From NCBI GenBank assembly GCA_012798645.1, contig JAAZMU010000099.1:1-6831 (forward strand): DNA of 6,831 nucleotides, read 5' to 3'. Below, in pieces: positions 1-5,491 of the stretch; position 1 is the first letter of the stretch; every line of letters begins with the position of its first letter. The stretch comes from Patescibacteria group bacterium (GTDB lineage Bacteria > Patescibacteriota > Minisyncoccia > Minisyncoccales > Minisyncoccaceae). Both the position numbers and the translations under genes were made by a program. The notes under the pieces were generated by a model. The model was not told the DNA's origin. It saw only the letters and a program-made list of their open reading frames with translations, and did not search any database.

Positions 1-927
1 GTCAAAAGGGTTAATATGGCTATCAGAACTTAAAGAGATGTTAAAAAAGGAGCCACCAGTTGCTTTAGCAAGTGTACTGTATTCATTTTCAGGGTCTAGA
101 ATAAGACAATCAATGCCTATCATAAGGGACCTTAGAATCTCAAGTTTGACTGCATATGATTTTCCAGAACCTGATTTAGCAAAGATAACCATATTTGCAT
201 TTTCTAAACTAAAGCGATCAAAAAGAACAAGGGATTTGTTGTGCTTATTTATGCCAAAAAGGATTCCTTCGTTGGAGCTTAAATCAAAAGAGATAAAAGG
301 AAAAATGCTTGATAGAGGTGATGTGTTTAAAGTGGTGTGATTGCCTAAACTGTCTAGCCCATAAGGGAAGGTAGATAAAAGTCCTTCTTTTTGCTGGTAG
401 AGGGCAGGCTTAATGTAGATTAGCCTTGATTCTAGAATTGACCTTAAGGCGGTTTCTATTTGAATTAGTTCCCTTTTGCTTCTTGCGTAGACAGTGATGT
501 AAAGACCAAACTTGAACATTTTCTCTTGTGCGGTTTGGAGATTACCTCTTAATTCTTCTAAATCGTGAAAAGCGGTTTCAAGTGCAGGGTCTGAGATTAG
601 TCCTTTTTCCTCTCTTTCGTTTAATTCTGCTTGAACTTCGGTTACCTTTCTTCTTAATTGTTTTAAAATTGTTTCAGTTTCAATCGGATGCAAAAAAAAG
701 GAGATGTCTAGCGGTGTATCTAGGTTAATAATGGGAGAAAGCCAGCCTGTGTTTAAATATCTTGGATAGGAAAAGATAAAATAGGTTTTGGTTAAAATTT
801 CGCCAATTTCCCCATCGCTTGAATTTATTTTAATAGAAGCTGGAGCAATAATATCTTTTGCATTGATGAGCTCTTCACTGAAAAGCTTCTTTTTTGTTCC
901 TTTTGTGCTTTTTTTTCTTTTAAACAT
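1..927 (-). CDS. virB4: VirB4/TraC-type conjugative transfer ATPase, N-terminal 309 residues (3' end outside window)
   Basis: This is the 5' part of a type IV secretion VirB4-family ATPase, the cytoplasmic motor that powers substrate transfer and pilus assembly at the inner membrane. The reading frame is open from the ATG at 927 to the left edge. The first ~25 residues are basic. Residues ~25-235 look like the partner-binding region, including a charged, probably helical stretch at ~80-140. Walker A is AKSGSGKS at residues 250-257, followed by the strand IDCLILDPENEYSTLA (272-287), typical of VirB4/HerA-like ATPases. Walker B and the arginine finger would lie beyond the window. The start codon shares an A with the stop of the upstream TraC-like gene (TAATG), implying coupled translation; no Shine-Dalgarno is visible. 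The family call is firm; substrate (DNA or protein) cannot be told. Confidence 0.93.
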   Translation of the reverse strand, partial: MFKRKKSTKGTKKKLFSEELINAKDIIAPASIKINSSDGEIGEILTKTYFIFSYPRYLNTGWLSPIINLDTPLDISFFLHPIETETILKQLRRKVTEVQAELNEREEKGLISDPALETAFHDLEELRGNLQTAQEKMFKFGLYITVYARSKRELIQIETALRSILESRLIYIKPALYQQKEGLLSTFPYGLDSLGNHTTLNTSPLSSIFPFISFDLSSNEGILFGINKHNKSLVLFDRFSLENANMVIFAKSGSGKSYAVKLEILRSLMIGIDCLILDPENEYSTLAKATGGSFFNISLSSDSHINPFD

Positions 928-1568
928 TATTTTGTTAATTCAGGTGGGATATCTGGATAATATCCATATTCTGCTTCTTGGGGGTGATAGTTTGCCCATA
1001 AAAGCTCAATAATTTCAGCGTTTTTAAGCGGAGCTGATTTAAGTCCGCATCTTCTAAGACCTAAGGCAACATATTCCATTCTTTGGTAAAGTTGATATTT
1101 AGCGGCCTGAAACTTTTGTTCGGTCAAGGGTTCTTTTTTCTTGGAGTCTTCGTCTGGTATGAAGCTGGTTAATTCAGTTAAGGGAAAGTAAGGGACGGTG
1201 ACATAGAAGTTCTTGGTCATAATAGAGCCTCCGCCAATTATTTCTTCAATAAACTTTATATATTCAGTGGTCTGTAATTTTAGAAGATCATTTGTTTGCT
1301 TAGATTCTACGTCTTTTAGGCGATCGATATAGCCGGTCATATTTATTCTTCTTGAAATAACCAAAATTTGCGTTTGAAAGTCTAGGGAGTTTAGGAAATT
1401 CTGGAATTGGTATATAATGGCGGTTTGTTCGTCTGCTGATTTTAAGCCGAAATTCAAGGAAGAAACAATGAGAATGCCTCTTAAAGATTGATTGTTTAGA
1501 ACTAGGATGCCATCTCGTATTCTTTCAATTGGTATGAAGTTTTGAGTGGGAGCTTTGTTTGATGCCAT
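927..1568 (-). CDS. TraC-like protein of the PrgI-TraC-VirB4 operon (separate VirB4 N-terminal-like domain)
   Basis: A 213-residue soluble protein with no signal peptide or clear membrane segment. The pattern 'FIPIERIRDGILVLNNQSLRGIL' near the N-terminus (residues ~11-33), the 'RRINMTGYIDRL' segment (~73-84) and the 'EYVALGLRRCGLKSAPLKNAEIIELL' region (~165-190) resemble the N-terminal domain of TraC/VirB4 proteins. In CPR genomes this domain is commonly a stand-alone gene between prgI and virB4. It lacks a P-loop, so it is probably a structural or adaptor subunit joining the ATPase to the membrane complex (inference). It starts 1 nt after the prgI stop, and its TAA overlaps the virB4 ATG. 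No Shine-Dalgarno is seen; the ATG at 1568 is chosen because it sits directly at the prgI stop. Confidence 0.85.
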   Translation of the reverse strand: MASNKAPTQNFIPIERIRDGILVLNNQSLRGILIVSSLNFGLKSADEQTAIIYQFQNFLNSLDFQTQILVISRRINMTGYIDRLKDVESKQTNDLLKLQTTEYIKFIEEIIGGGSIMTKNFYVTVPYFPLTELTSFIPDEDSKKKEPLTEQKFQAAKYQLYQRMEYVALGLRRCGLKSAPLKNAEIIELLWANYHPQEAEYGYYPDIPPELTK

Positions 1569-1569
1569 A

Positions 1570-1986
1570 TTATAATAAATCTATTTTTCTTTGAAGATCA
1601 TTTAATCTGCCTTTTCTTTTTTCTAGTCCTTCAAAAGGGTCTTTTTCATTTTCTAAGTCAAGAGGGGTTTTAAGTCCGATTTTAATAAAGACTGGGGAAG
1701 ACTTCATTTTCCAGATGTAGAGTTTTGGCATAATACTATAATTTAAAAAATAAGCCATCATCTGAGTGAAAGGTCTTCCGTCTATCTTTAAAAAGGCGAA
1801 TGTGATTGCTGTACCTGCTATTATACCCGAGAGCACAAAAAAAAGAAAGGGATTTTCTTCGCCAAAGTTAAAGTAAAGGTAGAAGATTAAACCGCCTGAA
1901 ATGCCAACAATCAAGGCTTGCTTAAGGGTTAAAGGACCAACTATTTTGCTTTCTTCTTCTATAAATTGTGGGACTCTGTATTGCAT
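1570..1986 (-). CDS. PrgI family membrane protein (type IV secretion/conjugation)
   Basis: A 138-residue PrgI-family protein. The N-terminus MQYRVPQFIEEESKIVGPLT followed by LKQ is the family hallmark. Two hydrophobic segments at about residues 24-41 and 46-65 form a membrane hairpin, and a soluble, charged C-terminal tail follows (~90-138). PrgI proteins are small inner-membrane components encoded just upstream of VirB4 ATPases in Gram-positive and CPR conjugation loci, often compared with VirB3; that functional comparison is family knowledge. This is the first gene of a minus-strand operon. An extended -10 promoter lies only ~15 nt upstream of the ATG, so the leader would be very short. Stop TAA is 1 nt from the next start. 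Confidence 0.9.
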   Translation of the reverse strand: MQYRVPQFIEEESKIVGPLTLKQALIVGISGGLIFYLYFNFGEENPFLFFVLSGIIAGTAITFAFLKIDGRPFTQMMAYFLNYSIMPKLYIWKMKSSPVFIKIGLKTPLDLENEKDPFEGLEKRKGRLNDLQRKIDLL

Positions 1987-1994
1987 AATCTATT

Positions 1995-2028
1995 TATAAT
2001 ATTATAGCATTTAAGGGAAGGAATGCAA
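1995..2028 (-). promoter_or_regulatory. Candidate promoter of the prgI-traC-like-virB4 operon (extended -10)
   Basis: On the minus strand TATAAT lies at 2006-2001, preceded by TGC (2009-2007), giving a perfect extended -10. A weak -35-like TTGCAT is at 2028-2023 with a 16-nt spacer. Transcription would begin near 1994, leaving a leader of only about 7-8 nt before the prgI ATG at 1986, so the mRNA may be nearly leaderless. The -10 is embedded in a perfect 12-bp palindrome, TATAATATTATA (1995-2006), which could be an operator or chance in AT-rich DNA. Confidence 0.5.
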
Positions 2029-2043
2029 ACACTAGTCTTGTAC

Positions 2044-2058
2044 AATACTATATGTATT
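2044..2058. repeat. Short inverted repeat in the prgI / sce7726 divergent region
   Basis: AATAC (2044-2048) and GTATT (2054-2058) are perfect 5-bp inverted arms around TATAT. The element covers the most upstream in-frame ATG (2052) of the sce7726-family gene, which would fit an operator in front of a gene starting at 2094. The arms are short and AT-rich, so chance is a real alternative. Confidence 0.2.
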
Positions 2059-2093
2059 ATTTAAGCTTAATTTATGATATGATTACTAATAAC

Positions 2094-2708
2094 ATGCTTT
2101 TAACAAACGATAAAATCATACGAACATCTCTTAAAAAAGTTTTAGATAAGGAATTAGAAGAATATCGGAAGGACGGATATAAAGCAGAGATTTTTGAAGA
2201 ACTTGGCGTTCAACACGGCGCATCAAGGATAGATTTTGCTATAATCAATGGTGTTATGCGCGGATATGAAATAAAAAGTGATAAAGATACGTTAATAAGG
2301 CTTCCGTATCAAGTCAAGCAGTTCAATGCTGTTTTTGACAAGCTCATACTTGTTGTTGGAAAACGGCATTTGTATAAAGCAATGCATATAGTTCCTGAAT
2401 GGTGGGGAATAATTATTGCAAAAATTAATACTAATGGAGATGTAGTCTTTCAAACAATACGTGAGGCGGATTATAACAAGCAGCAAACTAAAATTTCTAT
2501 TGCACGCCTCTTATGGCGGAGTGAGGCATTGAAGATTTTAGAAGAACGAAAAAAAGCGGATGGAATTCGTTATAAATCACGAGAATCTATATATGAAAGA
2601 TTAGTGAATATATCAGACATCAATACCTTAAAAGAAATAGTGAGTACACAGCTTATTTCTAGGGAAGATTGGCGATCTGATTCACAACTAATTCTAAATG
2701 ATGATTAA
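2094..2708 (+). CDS. sce7726 family protein, PD-(D/E)xK nuclease-like
   Basis: I recognise this as an Sce7726-family protein, named from Sorangium cellulosum and often encoded beside beta-like (Sce7725-type) proteins. From the ATG at 2094 it is 204 residues. The N-terminus NDKIIRTSLKKVL matches how the family usually begins. The core carries a plausible PD-(D/E)xK active site: E36, D47 in 'SRIDFAIING', E59-x-K61 in 'GYEIKSDKDTLIRLPYQ', and Q73, followed by 'FDKLILVVG' and the conserved 'VPEWWGI' (99-105). A nuclease role is inferred from these motifs, not proven. In-frame ATGs at 2052 and 2079 would add 14 or 5 residues; none has a Shine-Dalgarno, and 2094 is preferred on family alignment and because TATGAT elements lie at 2073-2083. 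Its last 50 nt overlap the convergent beta-family gene. Confidence 0.85.
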   Translation: MLLTNDKIIRTSLKKVLDKELEEYRKDGYKAEIFEELGVQHGASRIDFAIINGVMRGYEIKSDKDTLIRLPYQVKQFNAVFDKLILVVGKRHLYKAMHIVPEWWGIIIAKINTNGDVVFQTIREADYNKQQTKISIARLLWRSEALKILEERKKADGIRYKSRESIYERLVNISDINTLKEIVSTQLISREDWRSDSQLILNDD

Positions 2709-3744
2709 TTCCAGCTCTTAGCCAAGTTTCTGCGCTTCCCGTGCCTTTAATTTCAGGGTTTTTTATGTAAGACGAATAATGTTTAGCTCTCTTAACAATA
2801 TATTTATCTCCATCGCTGAAATTCTCCCCATAAAACCTTTTGTCTTTAACAAGCTCGGCTGCGCTTGCTAGATACATTCCGAATTCTTGTTTTTTTCCTT
2901 TTAGAATTAGCCAGTGATTTGCAAGAGTGTATTTAATACTTGATGATGGATGAAAGAACTGGGTAGCCTCTTTGTAAACTGGGTGTTGAATTGTGTAATC
3001 AGCAAAAATTGGCTTTCTTTGTAAATTTGAACTAGTAAGACAATCTTTAAAGCATTTCCATTCTATCCTTGGTAATAAATTTTCTTCGTCAATCCAGCAT
3101 TTAGTTAAATCTTCTGGGAATGAGCTAGCAGCTAAGATGAATGTTCTCCACTTTTTTATGTTAAGGATGTTTTGGCTTAAATTTAAATACTTAATATACT
3201 TTTCTTTGCCTCCATTAGTCTCTTTAATATCTACTAATAAATCAATATCCTTTTCTTTTAATTTGGAGGATAAAAGTAGCCTTGCTATATCTTGATTGAG
3301 CTTGTTTTGGTTAAGAAAATCAGGACATACTAATCTAATACAAAGCCCTCTATTGTTTTGCCTTGCTAAGAAAAAAGCTTTTTCCTTAATATCGTCTTCA
3401 TCATGTAAATGGATAACTGGGATAAAAGTACCGCCAAGTTTATTTCCTTTTTGCACAATTGTTTTTAGGCTTTTAACTTTTAAGGAAGTGGTGAACAAAA
3501 GGCTTACGTCAACAAAAACTGCTGTAGTTCCCCATACGTCTATAATCTTGTTTGGAATTTCTAATAATTGTTTTTCAAATCTGGTTACAGTTTCTTCAAA
3601 TTGTTCGTTAGGCTTTGCTTTAGGCATTACAAATTGAATCAATGGAGTAATATATTTTTTACGTTCCTTGGTTAATGTTTTAAGTGCGTTTTGTTCAGCA
3701 CGTTTCCATTTAAGTATTGGGATGTAGTATTTTGAATTAAGCAT
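2659..3744 (-). CDS. Beta family protein (phage P4 beta-like)
   Basis: A 361-residue protein of the beta family (Pfam Beta_protein), full length for the family. The N-terminal 'YYIPILKWKRAEQNALKTL' (residues ~6-24), then 'ITPLIQF' (~32-38), and the C-terminal 'GSAETWLRAGINHHLELVVNQIA' (~336-358) are the recognisable signatures. The middle has regular strand-helix segments such as 'GTFIPVIHL' and 'DIDLLVDIKET', suggesting a barrel-like fold (inference). There is no signal peptide or membrane segment. In satellite phage P4, beta is reported to prevent host killing by Gop, and gop-beta-cII acts as an anti-phage locus (established). Here its ATG overlaps the higA-immA stop by 8 nt (ATGCTTAA), so it is probably translated by coupling. 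Its 3' end overlaps the convergent sce7726-family gene. The biochemical function is unknown. Confidence 0.87.
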   Translation of the reverse strand: MLNSKYYIPILKWKRAEQNALKTLTKERKKYITPLIQFVMPKAKPNEQFEETVTRFEKQLLEIPNKIIDVWGTTAVFVDVSLLFTTSLKVKSLKTIVQKGNKLGGTFIPVIHLHDEDDIKEKAFFLARQNNRGLCIRLVCPDFLNQNKLNQDIARLLLSSKLKEKDIDLLVDIKETNGGKEKYIKYLNLSQNILNIKKWRTFILAASSFPEDLTKCWIDEENLLPRIEWKCFKDCLTSSNLQRKPIFADYTIQHPVYKEATQFFHPSSSIKYTLANHWLILKGKKQEFGMYLASAAELVKDKRFYGENFSDGDKYIVKRAKHYSSYIKNPEIKGTGSAETWLRAGINHHLELVVNQIANLP

Positions 3745-4930
3745 GTTTTTTATTTTTATCTTTTAAGAAATATTTTCTAACCTTTTCATTGTTTACTATC
3801 TTGCTAAGATAATTATATTTTTTAGTCCTATGCCTTATTTGTCCAGCAATAACAGCTTTATGAACTCCAAGTTCGTTTGCTAAACTATTAACTGCCATAG
3901 GCGATGGAATTAATCTTGCTGGACTTACCTCCCATTTAGCGCTGGGTAATAAGGCTTCTCCTGCAAGAGCGTCAGCCTCTTGCTCACGAGTATCAATGTT
4001 TACTTCTTTTGTATTTTCTATTTCATCATAAAAAATGTCTTGGTCAAAATGTAATGCTATATGAGCAAGTTCATGCATTAATGTAAACCAAAAATTATCT
4101 AATCTGTCGTATCTAAGAGTTGACCCTATAATAGGTTTGTTTTTGTTTGTTAAAATTACTCCACCATCTAAATAGGTTTTGGGAAGATGACTTTCTATAA
4201 TTAGTATAATTCCACTATTTTTTAAATGTTCTTGGGCTAATAGTGGTCCGTTTTCTTTGATACTTAGCTTTGCTAAATCTTGCATAAAATTTAAATCAAC
4301 CAATCCTTGCTTGTATTTTTTAGAGACTTTAATTTGCTCGGCTTTTCTTATAACACGGACAGTCCATGCACTTAACGCATGTTTTTCTGTAAGCGGAGAT
4401 GTTCTGTAATGAGATTTACGATGCATTGCTACAAATTGGGATTGTTTTCCAAAAAATGATTTTAATAGCTCGGATTTAGTGTTTTCTTTTATTGAAACAT
4501 CGCCAAAATAGCCTCTTTTTTCCATTTCTAATACAAGGCGGTTATCCCAAGCTTCGTAATCTATATTAGGTTTTTGAATAAGCACTTCTGCTGGGATTCC
4601 AAGACCATTAGATAAGGTTCTTATCATATCAATAGTTAGCTGACGTTTTCCTGAAAGGATTTCGGATACTCTGCTTCTACTACCAATAAAGGGAATGAGA
4701 TCAACGGGCTTAAGGTCTTCTTGCTCCATTCTGAATTTAATTGCTTCGATAGGCGTAGGAAGTGATTTCTCAAAAGCACTCTTTTCATAGTCTTTAATAA
4801 GTGTGACTAGTAAATTAAGTTGCTCTCCTTCAGCAGAGTCTGGATTTGGGTCGCAAGCCATAAGCTCTTCTGTCATTTTAAGAGCTTCTTGATAGTCTTC
4901 TTGGTTTTTTATAATTTTAATTTTACTCAT
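3737..4930 (-). CDS. higA: HigA-type XRE antitoxin/repressor fused to ImmA/IrrE metallopeptidase
   Basis: A 397-residue two-part protein. Residues ~1-120 match HigA antitoxins: an N-terminal helical region with 'EEL' and 'EGEQLNLLVTLIKDYE' (33-49), then an XRE helix-turn-helix with 'FIGSRSRVSEILSGKRQLTI' (81-100) and 'LSNGLGIPAEVLI' (106-118). Residues ~200-370 are an ImmA/IrrE (COG2856) zinc metallopeptidase: HELAH at 286-290 in 'FTLMHELAHIALHF', and 'REQEADALAGEALLP' (315-329) with E318 as probable third zinc ligand. A linker (~120-200) joins them. Ordinary HigA proteins are only ~100-130 residues. The gene sits 7 nt after higB, so it probably neutralises HigB and represses the operon; the protease could be the switch that releases repression (inference from ImmA of ICEBs1 and IrrE of Deinococcus). 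No Shine-Dalgarno is visible. Confidence 0.9.
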   Translation of the reverse strand: MSKIKIIKNQEDYQEALKMTEELMACDPNPDSAEGEQLNLLVTLIKDYEKSAFEKSLPTPIEAIKFRMEQEDLKPVDLIPFIGSRSRVSEILSGKRQLTIDMIRTLSNGLGIPAEVLIQKPNIDYEAWDNRLVLEMEKRGYFGDVSIKENTKSELLKSFFGKQSQFVAMHRKSHYRTSPLTEKHALSAWTVRVIRKAEQIKVSKKYKQGLVDLNFMQDLAKLSIKENGPLLAQEHLKNSGIILIIESHLPKTYLDGGVILTNKNKPIIGSTLRYDRLDNFWFTLMHELAHIALHFDQDIFYDEIENTKEVNIDTREQEADALAGEALLPSAKWEVSPARLIPSPMAVNSLANELGVHKAVIAGQIRHRTKKYNYLSKIVNNEKVRKYFLKDKNKKHA

Positions 4931-4937
4931 ATTTTTA

Positions 4938-5225
4938 TTAAATTATATTCCATTTTTCATATTCTTTATGGGTGCCAATTTTCTTTATTAAAACGATTTG
5001 GTTCTTATAGCTTATCTTTACCCAAAGTCTGTATTTGTTTCTACAGATATTAAAAATCACGTATTGACCTTTAAGAATACTCGCTTTAGGGTACCTTAAT
5101 TTAAGCTCGTGTGGTGTATTCCATTGCGCTATACTAGTTTCAGCTTCCCATGATTCAATTTGTGCTTTAGCATCTGCATGTTTCTTAGTAAAGCCTCGCA
5201 GTGGTTGTATTCCGATCAATTTCAT
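4938..5225 (-). CDS. higB: HigB family type II toxin (RelE-superfamily mRNA interferase)
   Basis: A complete 95-residue HigB-family toxin. Typical family positions are the N-terminal 'LRGFTKKHADAKAQIESWEAE' region (9-29, helical), 'TPHELKLRYPKASIL' (37-51), the core strand 'YVIFNICRNKYRLWVKISY' (54-72) and the C-terminal 'VLIKKIGTHKEYEKWNI' (78-94). HigB toxins cleave mRNA on the ribosome; K, R, H and Y residues in the last two segments (R59, K60, R62, H86, Y89) are the likely catalytic/basic set, and the active site looks intact. Toxin-first order, with the antitoxin 7 nt downstream, is usual for higBA and opposite to most toxin-antitoxin operons. It is the first gene of the higB-higA/immA-beta operon, with a good promoter ~55 nt upstream. 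Only a weak purine stretch (AAGAAAG) precedes the ATG. Confidence 0.9.
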   Translation of the reverse strand: MKLIGIQPLRGFTKKHADAKAQIESWEAETSIAQWNTPHELKLRYPKASILKGQYVIFNICRNKYRLWVKISYKNQIVLIKKIGTHKEYEKWNII

Positions 5226-5250
5226 AATTTTAATTCTTTCTTATGATTGT

Positions 5251-5273
5251 CCAATTTATTGTTCCCATATTGG
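5251..5273. promoter_or_regulatory. Candidate HigA operator (inverted repeat at the higB transcription start)
   Basis: CCAAT (5251-5255) and ATTGG (5269-5273) are perfect inverted 5-bp arms separated by 13 nt, close to two helical turns centre to centre. The repeat sits immediately downstream of the -10 of the higB promoter, over the expected start of transcription, where an XRE-type antitoxin would autorepress. Position is suggestive; arm length is too short to be conclusive. Confidence 0.3.
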
Positions 5274-5277
5274 TAAT

Positions 5278-5305
5278 ATCATATCAAGTAATAGAAAAAA
5301 GTCAA
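5278..5305 (-). promoter_or_regulatory. Promoter of the higB-higA/immA-beta operon
   Basis: On the minus strand, TTGACT (5305-5300) and TATGAT (5283-5278) are separated by 16 nt, each one base from the sigma70 consensus. Predicted start is near 5271, giving a ~45-nt leader before the higB ATG at 5225. No second promoter is evident ahead of higA or beta, so all three genes likely depend on this one. Confidence 0.65.
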
Positions 5306-5327
5306 GCCATTGTACAGGTCATACTAG

Positions 5328-5393
5328 GAAGATACTTGGAATAGGTTAAGACCAGATGAAGCACTTGATTTTTTAACTCCAAGTCAGTCTTAA
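5328..5393 (+). pseudogene. Remnant of a DDE transposase C-terminus (IS relic)
   Basis: Twenty-one codons ending in TAA (5391-5393) read EDTWNRLRPDEALDFLTPSQ plus S. This resembles the C-terminal end of IS481/IS3-type integrase-core transposases, which commonly finish with a W/YN..RPH.AL.YLTP pattern. A TAG at 5325-5327 closes the frame upstream and no start or catalytic DDE region is present, so it is a dead fragment. In another frame just upstream, the residues 'QVILGRYLE' would continue the same transposase region, hinting at a frameshift or small deletion near 5340. The flanking 'GTGGACCTTTACACA' (5411-5425) could be the old IS end. Confidence 0.5.
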
Positions 5394-5429
5394 AGTGCAC
5401 AGTATGTTCGTGGACCTTTACACACTATA

Positions 5430-5458
5430 TTGACATAACTTGTTTTTCATTTTATGAT
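5430..5458 (+). promoter_or_regulatory. Promoter of the SPFH gene
   Basis: A perfect -35 TTGACA (5430-5435), a 17-nt spacer and a TATGAT -10 (5453-5458), one base from consensus. Start of transcription is expected near 5465, leaving a ~27-nt leader that contains the Shine-Dalgarno. The -35 begins a few bases after the end of the presumed IS relic. Confidence 0.75.
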
Positions 5459-5477
5459 ACGAGTGTTCTTTAACAAG

Positions 5478-5486
5478 AGGGAGGAG
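5478..5486 (+). promoter_or_regulatory. Strong Shine-Dalgarno for the SPFH gene
   Basis: AGGGAGGAG, with GGAGG at 5480-5484, lies 7 nt before the ATG at 5492 and fixes that start. It is the only strong Shine-Dalgarno in the window; the other intact genes have none or weak purine runs. Confidence 0.85.
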
Positions 5487-5491
5487 AGAAA

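Noticed and set aside
925..929. Frameshift splitting one VirB4 gene into two at the TAATG junction
   Set aside because: Both products have sensible ends, the downstream protein has its own basic N-terminus, and separate TraC-like and VirB4 genes are the normal arrangement in this type of operon.
38..1012. Plus-strand open frames at 38-340, 528-728 and 788-1012
   Set aside because: They lie antisense to virB4 and the TraC-like gene, have no family signature, and are mirror frames of AT-rich coding DNA.
2292..2486. Minus-strand 64-codon open frame inside the sce7726-family gene
   Set aside because: Antisense to a conserved family core; no start signal and no recognisable protein.
3296..3637. 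Plus-strand 113-codon open frame within beta
   Set aside because: Fully antisense to the beta gene, with low-complexity hydrophobic/serine-rich composition and no initiation signal.
4820..5053. Plus-strand 77-codon open frame across the higB-higA junction, as a possible antisense small protein
   Set aside because: Its aromatic/hydrophobic composition is what the complement of AT-rich coding DNA gives; no promoter or Shine-Dalgarno.
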